NCBI RefSeq assembly: GCF_000190735.1
Contig: NC_015177.1
Span: 372,001-436,000 of the forward strand
DNA length: 64,000 bases
Origin: Pseudopedobacter saltans DSM 12145
Lineage (GTDB): Bacteria > Bacteroidota > Bacteroidia > Sphingobacteriales > Sphingobacteriaceae
Reading direction: 5' to 3'
Shown: positions 17,498 to 24,338 of the stretch, piece by piece
How the letters are laid out: each line of letters starts with the position of its first letter
Numbering within the stretch: position 1 is the first letter of the stretch
Position numbers and translations under genes: made by a program
The notes under the pieces: generated by a model
What the model was told of the DNA's origin: nothing
The model's input: the letters and a program-made list of their open reading frames with translations, nothing else
Databases searched by the model: none

Positions 17498-17502
17498 GTA
17501 CA
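17485..17502. promoter_or_regulatory. Paired TGTACA operator of the yefM-yoeB locus
   Basis: TGTACA occurs at 17485-17490 and 17497-17502, 12 bp centre to centre. The E. coli yefM-yoeB operator is known to use two palindromes with TGTACA cores at this spacing. On the minus strand TGTATTTG, a near match to TAnnTTTG, overlaps the pair. Repressor binding here would cover the promoter. Confidence 0.65.
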
Positions 17503-17583
17503 TAATTTGTGTTTGGCAATTATTTGATAGTAAGGATATTTTATTTTGGACGGGAATGTATTCTCCTGGTGAAATGGTTAATA

Positions 17584-17670
17584 GAGGATGTCTAAAAAGA
17601 GCTAACGCTGTCACACTGATGGTTCGAGAGCCTCAGCCCGACAGATAAATTTCTCTTCTTAGACATCTTC
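17584..17670. repeat. REP-like folded repeat (TGAGGCTCTCGAA family)
   Basis: The outer arms GATGTCTAA (17587-17595) and TTAGACATC (17659-17667) pair, then AAGAG with CTCTT and CTGTC with GACAG. A terminal hairpin forms at GGTTCGAGAGCC. The core TTCGAGAGCCTCA recurs at 21971-21983. It directly follows the stop of the DUF108 gene on the minus strand and may end its transcript. Confidence 0.6.
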
Positions 17671-17678
17671 ATAGAATA

Positions 17679-18482
17679 TTAAAAAACGATAGGAGAAACG
17701 ATATTTCTAAGCGTATTAACAACGCTCCATCCTGCTATTTGTGCAGTTGAGCTGTAAACATCAATTACGGCGTGTACTTGTTCGTTCTTAACTTCTATAC
17801 GGTGGTTATCGCCAATGTATCCAGGTGTTGAAGTTACAGAAACCTTCATTTTTTCTGGGCCAACAGAAGCTAAAGAAGCTGCCACAGATACGTTGACACT
17901 GTTAGGAAATAAAGCTATTGCTTCTTTCGCGTTCCCTTCAAATACTTTTCTTTTTTCCGTTTGTAGAGATTCATCGTATACCGAGTATCTTTTTAAAGAA
18001 TTCGGCCCTTTTTCTGTATCAAAGGTTGCTGTGCAATTGCCCATTAATGCTGCGGTACGCATTACATCGAATCCTCCAATAGCTCCGGATACCAAATGTA
18101 CACGGGCATTGTTAGCTAAAGCTGTTCTTTTTACTTCTTCATAGAATTCTTCGTCGGCAAAGGCTCCAATTGATAATGTTACGATAGAAGAGCCGTTTTT
18201 TAAAGCTGGTAAAGCTAAAGTTCTCATAGAGTCCGGAGATGCAGCTTCGATAATATAGTTTGCTTCGCTGGCTAACAATTCTTCCAGAGAGTTGCATGCT
18301 TTACAAGGTGAATCTTTTTGGGATTCATTGTTAACCTTGTTGGCTATGTTCTGTGCTTTTTCTATGCTTCTGGAATAGGTCGCAATAAGTTGATATTCTG
18401 GTAATAAGTTCGCATTTAACGCATCGGCAATTATTGAGGCAAGTTTACCACAGCCTACAATAGCAAGTGTCTTTCTTTCCAT
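17679..18482 (-). CDS. L-aspartate dehydrogenase-like protein (DUF108)
   Basis: A 267-residue protein with an N-terminal Rossmann motif (AIVGCGKLAS, residues 7-16) and the family signature VSGAIGGFDVMRTAALMG near residues 132-148. DUF108 enzymes oxidise aspartate to iminoaspartate with NAD(P) or act on related amino acids. The length is normal for the family and no signal peptide is present. It is transcribed on the minus strand, separated by about 195 bp from the DUF4382 gene upstream. Its connection to the polysaccharide locus is unclear. Confidence 0.75.
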   Translation of the reverse strand: MERKTLAIVGCGKLASIIADALNANLLPEYQLIATYSRSIEKAQNIANKVNNESQKDSPCKACNSLEELLASEANYIIEAASPDSMRTLALPALKNGSSIVTLSIGAFADEEFYEEVKRTALANNARVHLVSGAIGGFDVMRTAALMGNCTATFDTEKGPNSLKRYSVYDESLQTEKRKVFEGNAKEAIALFPNSVNVSVAASLASVGPEKMKVSVTSTPGYIGDNHRIEVKNEQVHAVIDVYSSTAQIAGWSVVNTLRNIVSPIVF

Positions 18483-18615
18483 ATGGCGCCAACATAAGCT
18501 TTTTTATATTGAATCCATAATTTTGGTGTAATCAGGTATTGGAATGTTACCAAAAGATGAGATTGCTCTAAATATAACTGTATGAACTCTTTAATATTTG
18601 GCTTAGGAGTTTTAG

Positions 18616-18663
18616 AATCATTTCAAAGAACCTTAGAAATTATCCAAGGCCTTTGAAATGATT
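18616..18663. terminator. Hairpin downstream of the DUF4382 gene
   Basis: AATCATTTCAAAG (18616-18628) and CTTTGAAATGATT (18651-18663) form a 13-bp stem with an inner CCTT/AAGG stem. On the minus strand it lies just after the DUF4382 stop, but there is no strong T tract. It may be a weak terminator or 3'-end stabiliser. Confidence 0.5.
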
Positions 18664-18677
18664 TTATTAAAAGAGTA

Positions 18678-19457
18678 TTATGGTGTTAATGTAATAACGC
18701 CTAAATCTGTGATGTTGCCTTTTGTTACGGATATACCCTCCATTACTTTTGTTGCAAATCCTGTAGTGGTAGGCTGAACCACAACTTTATAAGTCCCCTC
18801 CGGTATTCCTGGGATGTAAAAATCGCCGGTTAAAGTAGTTTGTGTACCAATAGTGTCAAGATTGGCATCAATAGCCAAGACTTGTGGAAAAGATTCTATT
18901 GGAGATACCTTTCCTCTGATTGTTCCCGATACTGAAACTGGAATAGCTCTTATTACTGGTTTCAGCATATACTTCCCATTTCCGGTTTGGTGTATAGATT
19001 TAGCGGCATCAAAATCTAAAAGTAAAGTGTAAGCCACGTCTGGTATAAGCTCTTCATTTACCTTTATTTTTATCCCTGATGATTGACCACTAGGTGTAGT
19101 TAACGGGTATTTAACGCCTTTAATGATCACTGCATTTCCTTCATCATGAAGTTTTAACCTTATTTCCTGTAATTTTCCGGAAGGAACAAAATCGCTGGCT
19201 AAAACAGTATCTCTTCCCATTCGGTATCTAAGTATATCGAAAGGAAGTGCATCGATTGCGATAATCTCTTTACCCGAAGAAGTCTTAATCTCTACTTCTT
19301 TAATGTTTAAAAGTATGGCATCGTAATAAGCCGGTGCATCGGTGATTTTTAAAGTTACTGGCGTTTTACCAGTGCTTGCACTGTTCTCATCTTTACAGCT
19401 AAATAATAATCCCGATAGAGAAAGCAAACCTATAAATGCAATTTTTTTCATTTTCAT
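18678..19457 (-). CDS. DUF4382 lipoprotein with carboxypeptidase-regulatory-like tail
   Basis: A 259-residue protein with lipobox LLFSCKDE. The N-terminal domain has the DUF4382 pattern (VTLKITDAPAYYDAILLNI, VLASDFVPSGKLQEIRLKL). A C-terminal beta-sandwich is of carboxypeptidase-regulatory type (VSGTIRGKVSP, GDFYIPGIPEGTYKVVVQP). Function is unknown; such proteins are exported to the envelope. The start could be at MKM or at the second Met two codons later. It is a monocistronic gene on the minus strand. Confidence 0.75.
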   Translation of the reverse strand: MKMKKIAFIGLLSLSGLLFSCKDENSASTGKTPVTLKITDAPAYYDAILLNIKEVEIKTSSGKEIIAIDALPFDILRYRMGRDTVLASDFVPSGKLQEIRLKLHDEGNAVIIKGVKYPLTTPSGQSSGIKIKVNEELIPDVAYTLLLDFDAAKSIHQTGNGKYMLKPVIRAIPVSVSGTIRGKVSPIESFPQVLAIDANLDTIGTQTTLTGDFYIPGIPEGTYKVVVQPTTTGFATKVMEGISVTKGNITDLGVITLTP

Positions 19458-19773
19458 AAGATTTTTGTTTGTAATAGGTTCCTATTCTCCAATTTGCATG
19501 CCAGTATAGTTCTTTTTGATTTTAGGGGTGGATGGGTTTTTAAGGACTTGTTTTATTTTTTTGATATTTATTTCTGTCCAAAATGAGGGATGGTTAATTA
19601 TCAGTTTTGTATAATAATTTCACAATTCGGAAGGTGTAAATTGATAAATTATGGGAGCGTGGGGTGACTAGATTTTGAGCCCTATAAATAACAGGAGTGG
19701 GATAACTACCCCGTCATATTAATCATGTTAATAACGGGATAGTTAATGATGTTTTTAAAACATGCTCTTTGAC
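19458..19773. other. Gene-free stretch with one long hairpin
   Basis: No ORF is supported here. A hairpin at 19703-19745 pairs TAACTA with TAGTTA and CCCGT with ACGGG, each step separated by one mismatch. It lies just downstream of the acetyltransferase gene on the minus strand. The rest is A+T-rich, and presumably contains the promoter of the DUF4382 gene, which I could not locate with confidence. Confidence 0.4.
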
Positions 19774-20202
19774 TTAGCCAACTCGTTTGTAGTTATATAC
19801 ACTACTGTTTTTGTTGGTAAAGCCTAAACTCTCGTAAAGATTAATAGCAGCTTGTCGATGTGCCTCTGTGAATAAAAGTATTTCGTTAAGTTCTTTCTGA
19901 TCGGCTACTTCTAAAAGCTTCTCGATCAGTTTCCTTCCGATACCTTTACCTCTCGCATTTTCATCAACTACAACATCTTCGACCCATCCTTTATAACCAG
20001 AAATAGTTCTATAGGTAACCAGGGAAGCAATTCCTAATATTTCGGAATCTTCAATGCAGGCTGCGATTGCTAAATTTTCTTCGTCAAGTAGAGCGGATAG
20101 TTTCTGTTGTTTTCTCTGTGGAGAGAGTTGTTTGAACAACGAGGAGATCCGCTCGCTGACGACCTCATTTAAATCGTCTTTTGTTAGAATTTTAATTGTC
20201 AT
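19774..20202 (-). CDS. GNAT-family N-acetyltransferase
   Basis: A 142-residue protein with the GNAT core: WVEDVVVDENARGKGIGRKLI carries the acetyl-CoA pyrophosphate-binding R-G-x-G-x-G/A motif, followed by the typical C-terminal NLYESLGF. Substrate cannot be told from sequence. It is cytoplasmic and on the minus strand, 93 bp downstream of the GH28 gene. Confidence 0.85.
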   Translation of the reverse strand: MTIKILTKDDLNEVVSERISSLFKQLSPQRKQQKLSALLDEENLAIAACIEDSEILGIASLVTYRTISGYKGWVEDVVVDENARGKGIGRKLIEKLLEVADQKELNEILLFTEAHRQAAINLYESLGFTNKNSSVYNYKRVG

Positions 20203-20295
20203 TTAAAGTGATTTGGTAGGCACGAAGAAACGAACTTTTAATTTTTTATGCCAATTTTTTACAATTTAAACGCCAATTCTTTTAATTCAGACAGC

Positions 20296-21882
20296 TTATT
20301 TTTCTTGTCTTGTTTTAAAGAATTCTATGTTTTTCGTCTTTGTGCCCGAAAACTCTTTAATAATTTCACCTTGTGGGGTACGGAATATAACTTTATCAAA
20401 TTTCAGATGATTTACGTCTAAAAGTTTAATGATATTCTCTTCGGATGTAATGGTAGTGTTCTTTATTGTTATGTTCCCAGCATCCTGAGCTGTAAATAGC
20501 CTTTTACTTTTTATCACTGCATTTTCTAACCTGAAGTTCTGCATAGGTGTTTCTGGTATGCCTTCTATTCTAACAAAAGCTTTTGCGTTTTCTACTATAA
20601 TGTCCTTAGCTGATGTGTTTTTAAAGCTTGGGGTTAAGCTATTTATAGGCAAAGCAGGTAATCTTTCGGCGAGTTTTCCAACATGCATTGGGGAGCCTAA
20701 CATATCCCAACGGAAAGCTTCGTCACGTAAATTCATACGAATACGTTCGTAGTAATAGTTTGCTCCGCCGCCACCTCTTGGCCTACGTGTTTTAAAACGA
20801 ATGCCAACTCCCGTATCATCAAATACCGTATCGTGGACATATAAGTTATTGATTTTTGCTGCTGTTTCGCTCCCAACGGTAATTCCACCATGTCCTTCTT
20901 TTGCCAGACAAAAACGTACAACAACATTTTCCGTAGGTTTATTAACACGTAATCCGTCTTCTCCTCTTCCTGCTTTCATGGTAAAACAGTCATCGCCGCA
21001 ACTTAGTGTGCAATATTCTATCAAAACATTTTTGGATGATTCGATATCAATACCATCGCCCCGTGGTATTCCAACGGAATTTACGGTGATCCCCCTGATA
21101 ATGACATTTTCGCAATATATCGGGACAACATTCCAGAAAGGTGTTCTTTCCAGTGATATTCCTTCTATTAAGATATTTTTGCAATTGATAGGAGAAATGA
21201 ACATCGGCAGAAAGATAAATTCGTCATTATGTCCTTCGTACACTCTTTCGGAAACAGGTTTATCAAGCGGAACCACATCTTCTATGACACCTACATTCAT
21301 GAACCTTTTCCTTAGCGGAGAGTCTAACGGTGGGCCAATTAGTTTTCCTTTTCCTGTTACTGCAATATTTTCCTGTCCGTTTGCATATATACATGCACCT
21401 AATGACATTAATTCGATGCCTTCGTTTCTGGTAAATACGGCGGGAAGATAGTTTTTGATTTCACCACTGAAGTGAAGTTCTGCGCCTTCTTCCAGGTGAA
21501 GATTGACAAAACTTTTGAGACTTATTCTACCGGTTAACCACTTTCCTCTGGGGATAATTACTGTTCCTCCTCCCTGTTGGTTTATATCGTCAATGGCTTT
21601 TTGAATAATTGCCGTAATTAGAACGTCTTCTTTAATATCTCGCTCCAGAATATTAATGCTTCTGTTTTGGAATGCCGGCTTTTTCAATTGTGGCATTGGA
21701 AATGGTGCTTTTATAGGTGCAATATCCTCGGGTAGGGCATGGGCGCCAACCTGTGCAGCTGTAGGAATCTTTGCTGGTTTATTTTGGTTACCAGTTTTGA
21801 GACTTGCACAATTTATAAATAAGGTTAAAAAGCCAATAGCTGCAATGGGGTAGAAAATCTGTCTATGAGGTTTTAAAATCAT
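20296..21882 (-). CDS. GH28 polygalacturonase-type lipoprotein
   Basis: A 528-residue GH28 right-handed beta-helix enzyme that hydrolyses galacturonan or rhamnogalacturonan linkages. The N-terminus has a lipobox-like LFINCAS (Cys25). Family residues are visible: GDGIDIES near 275, CGDDCF near 295 (the Asp pair), EGHGG near 329 and IRFKT near 360. Another Cys-rich turn is absent, as is usual for the Bacteroidota branch. It is divergent from the PL1 gene at 22265. No convincing repeat-type promoter was found in its own upstream sequence. Confidence 0.88.
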   Translation of the reverse strand: MILKPHRQIFYPIAAIGFLTLFINCASLKTGNQNKPAKIPTAAQVGAHALPEDIAPIKAPFPMPQLKKPAFQNRSINILERDIKEDVLITAIIQKAIDDINQQGGGTVIIPRGKWLTGRISLKSFVNLHLEEGAELHFSGEIKNYLPAVFTRNEGIELMSLGACIYANGQENIAVTGKGKLIGPPLDSPLRKRFMNVGVIEDVVPLDKPVSERVYEGHNDEFIFLPMFISPINCKNILIEGISLERTPFWNVVPIYCENVIIRGITVNSVGIPRGDGIDIESSKNVLIEYCTLSCGDDCFTMKAGRGEDGLRVNKPTENVVVRFCLAKEGHGGITVGSETAAKINNLYVHDTVFDDTGVGIRFKTRRPRGGGGANYYYERIRMNLRDEAFRWDMLGSPMHVGKLAERLPALPINSLTPSFKNTSAKDIIVENAKAFVRIEGIPETPMQNFRLENAVIKSKRLFTAQDAGNITIKNTTITSEENIIKLLDVNHLKFDKVIFRTPQGEIIKEFSGTKTKNIEFFKTRQEK

Positions 21883-22156
21883 TATTCTTCAGTGGTTAAA
21901 ATAAATGTAATGCCATTTTGATGTATTATATAGTCCAATTTTATCTATAAGTTTTGCCCGTCGCACATATTTCGAGAGCCTCAATGTGATCCGTGTAGTG
22001 TCAGGATGAGGTTCTTGAAACCTGTTTAGGGGGAATTGAGCTTTATTTTTTTATACTATTTTATTTGTCAACATGATGTGATTTGTAATTTTTAACGCTT
22101 ATCTGTGTGTTTTAAACAAAATAATAAAACAATAATGTTAAAAGCAGAGGATTGAT
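21883..22156. other. Divergent intergenic region between GH28 and second PL1
   Basis: No gene is supported. It holds a REP-like hairpin (listed separately) and otherwise A+T-rich sequence. On the minus strand before the GH28 gene there is only a poor TAnnTTTG match (TAAAATTG at 21943-21936). Confidence 0.4.
21971..22019. repeat. REP-like hairpin, second TGAGGCTCTCGAA-family copy
   Basis: TTCGAGAGCCTCA (21971-21983) pairs with TGAGGTTCTTGAA (22007-22019) over 13 bp, including G-U pairs. The 13-mer is identical to one in the repeat at 17584-17670. Confidence 0.6.
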
Positions 22157-22218
22157 AATATTTTATAATACATTAAGAATATGATACAATAAAAAATCTG
22201 GATAGCTGCCTATATTTG
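22157..22218 (+). promoter_or_regulatory. Promoter with paired direct repeats (site B) for second PL1 gene
   Basis: The half-sites are aatattttata (22157-22167) and aatatgataca (22178-22188), 21 bp apart. TATATTTG at 22211-22218 lies 33 bp after the second half-site start. The start codon is about 45 bp further on. The first half overlaps a 19-mer (22152-22170) that is repeated exactly at 24102-24120. Confidence 0.7.
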
Positions 22219-22264
22219 AATATATACAATACCGGTTTATATATTACCCTAAATAAACTATTAA

Positions 22265-23887
22265 ATGAAGCGAATTTGTTGTACGATACTTTCATTAACT
22301 GCTGTGCTCGCAGCACATGCTCAGTATCCGGTTATACCCCCAGCAGTTCAGGCGAAATCAGACTCTTTAATGAGAATAGAAGAGGCTAAATCTGAAAAGG
22401 CGTGGGAGAAAGCATTGGTTAAGGTTAAAGAAGAGGAGAAAAAGGGCAAGCCTTATATTCCATGGGCTGCAGAACCCAAAGATCTTCCTCAGGCAAAAAT
22501 TCCTGCCTTCCCTGGAGCAGAAGGTGGCGGTGCTTATTCTTTTGGTGGCCGTGGAGGAAAGGTTTATGTGGTGACCAATCTAAATGATAGTGGCGAGGGG
22601 TCTTTACGTTGGGCTTGTGAGCAAGGTGGTGCTAGAATAGTAGTATTTAATGTGGCAGGTATTATCCATCTGAAATCGCCAATTACTATAAGAGCACCAT
22701 ATATAACTATAGCCGGTCAGACAGCGCCTGGAGATGGTGTTTGTATTGCGGGAGAATCGTTTTTGATAGATACTCATGATGTGGTGGTTAGATTTATGCG
22801 TTTTAGAAGAGGAGCGACTGATGTTACAAGAAGAGATGATGCTTTAGGAGGGAACGGAGTAGGTAATATTATTATTGACCATGTTTCTGCAAGTTGGGGT
22901 TTAGACGAAAATATGTCTATGTACAGACATGTTTATGATAGAGATGGAAAGAATCTGAAATTACCTACAGTTAATATTACTATTCAAAACTCTATATTCT
23001 CAGAAGCTTTAGATACTTATAATCATTCTTTTGGAAGTACAATTGGCGGTTTAAATAGCACTTTTATGCGTAATCTTTGGGCTTCCAATATTAGTCGTAG
23101 TCCATCGGTAGGTATGTACGGCGATTTTGGATTTGTTAATAACGTGGTTTGGAACTGGTGGAATAGAACTGCTGACGGTGGCGATCACCGTTCTGAATAT
23201 AATTTTATCAATAACTATTATAAACCAGGGCCTATTACGCCGATAGATAAGCCTATCGCGTATAGAATACTCAAACCAGAGTCAGGAAGAGATAAAGAGA
23301 ATAAGAATAACTTTGGAAAGGCTTATGTTAATGGAAATATTGTAGACGGATTTCCAAAAATAACTAAAAATAATTGGGATGGCGGAGTACAGTTGGAAGG
23401 TGTTGATAATCAGGATGAAGTTTTAGCAAAGATTAAGGTAAACAAGCCTTTTAAACTTTCTGCTTTTGGTAAAATCATGACAGCCCAGCAATCTTATGAT
23501 TATGTATTGGCTAATGTAGGTGCTATACTTCCCAAAAGAGATGCTGTGGACGAAAGAATTGTGAAACAGGTGAGAACTGGTCAGGTGTTTTATACCGAAG
23601 CTAAAGAACCTGTAGCACCATCGCCATATATTAAGCGAAGATTGCATGCAGATTCTTATAAACAAGGAATTATAACAGATGTAAGTCAGGTAGGAGGTTA
23701 TCCTGAATACAAAGGAACTCCTTATAAAGATTCTGATAATGACGGTATGCCTGATGAATATGAAATCAGGAAAGGACTGAACCCGAATGACCCGGCAGAT
23801 GCTTCTTACATAACCAAATCTGGTTATTCTAATATAGAAGAATATCTTAACAGTGTGGTTCCTGTTAAGGTAGTGAAACCTTATTGA
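22265..23887 (+). CDS. Secreted pectate lyase, PL1 family (copy 2)
   Basis: A 540-residue paralogue of the protein at 12575, with the same order of parts: signal peptide (AAHAQ), linker, beta-helix PL1 domain (PAFPGAEGGGAYSFGGRGG, DHVSASWGLDENMSM) and C-terminal calcium-type DSDNDGMPDEYEIRK. The linker and the loop after ITKNNWDGGVQ differ from copy 1, and the region after that loop is shorter. It should also be a pectate lyase. It is a single-gene unit with promoter site B and the terminator at 23921. Confidence 0.88.
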   Translation: MKRICCTILSLTAVLAAHAQYPVIPPAVQAKSDSLMRIEEAKSEKAWEKALVKVKEEEKKGKPYIPWAAEPKDLPQAKIPAFPGAEGGGAYSFGGRGGKVYVVTNLNDSGEGSLRWACEQGGARIVVFNVAGIIHLKSPITIRAPYITIAGQTAPGDGVCIAGESFLIDTHDVVVRFMRFRRGATDVTRRDDALGGNGVGNIIIDHVSASWGLDENMSMYRHVYDRDGKNLKLPTVNITIQNSIFSEALDTYNHSFGSTIGGLNSTFMRNLWASNISRSPSVGMYGDFGFVNNVVWNWWNRTADGGDHRSEYNFINNYYKPGPITPIDKPIAYRILKPESGRDKENKNNFGKAYVNGNIVDGFPKITKNNWDGGVQLEGVDNQDEVLAKIKVNKPFKLSAFGKIMTAQQSYDYVLANVGAILPKRDAVDERIVKQVRTGQVFYTEAKEPVAPSPYIKRRLHADSYKQGIITDVSQVGGYPEYKGTPYKDSDNDGMPDEYEIRKGLNPNDPADASYITKSGYSNIEEYLNSVVPVKVVKPY

Positions 23888-23920
23888 TCCCCAAAATAAG
23901 GTTGGTTTATTAATTGGTTT

Positions 23921-23952
23921 AAGGAGATTATTGTTCAATAATCTCCTTTTTT
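23921..23952 (+). terminator. Intrinsic terminator after second PL1 gene
   Basis: AAGGAGATTATT and AATAATCTCCTT form a perfect 12-bp stem with loop GTTC, followed by TTTT. Confidence 0.9.
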
Positions 23953-24184
23953 GTTTCTTATGTATTGCGTTCTTCGAAATCAGCATTGCTCATGTTCGAG
24001 GTGTTTCACTATGTACAAAATAATTATCTGTTTCACTCTTATGATGCGATTATGAGAGTTTCGGTTAAGCCTATATCAATGATTAAAAGGATTGAAACAT
24101 CTTGATAATATTTTATAATAAAATAGCTGTATTTATAGAACAAGCCGTATTGTAATCTTATTTTTTTGTTTTCATGGTATTGAT
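23953..24184. other. Upstream region of the large operon
   Basis: No gene is supported. The 19-mer at 24102-24120 is identical to 22152-22170 upstream of the second PL1 gene, and matches 16 of 17 bases at 5448-5464 in the second susC leader. It has no matching second half-site at the 21-bp distance. It may be an extra single binding site. Confidence 0.45.
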
Positions 24185-24246
24185 AAAATGGTATAATAGA
24201 TAGAGAAAATGCTATAAAAATAAGGATGCTATTAAAAGTATGTTTG
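24185..24246 (+). promoter_or_regulatory. Promoter with paired direct repeats (site C) for the 25-kb gene run
   Basis: The half-sites are aaaatggtata (24185-24195) and aaaatgctata (24206-24216), 10 of 11 bases identical and 21 bp apart. TATGTTTG at 24239-24246 starts 33 bp after the second half-site start. The first half is identical to that of site D at 52168. Confidence 0.72.
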
Positions 24247-24338
24247 TAATAGAGAAGAAAGCCTGTACTTTAATTCAGTACATAAAATATTGTCGTTAAA
24301 TTAGAGAGTATTAAGGAGTTGAATCGTAAGGCTTTTAG

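Noticed and set aside
17615-17640. tRNA-like T-arm sequence GGTTCGAGAGCC.
   Set aside because: No acceptor, D or anticodon arms can be built around it; the same core recurs in a REP-like repeat at 21971.
21914-21956. Possible paired repeat (aaaattgg / aaaatggc) on the minus strand before the GH28 gene.
   Set aside because: The spacing is 23 bp rather than 21, there is no TAnnTTTG box at the fixed distance, and the site lies too close to the start codon.
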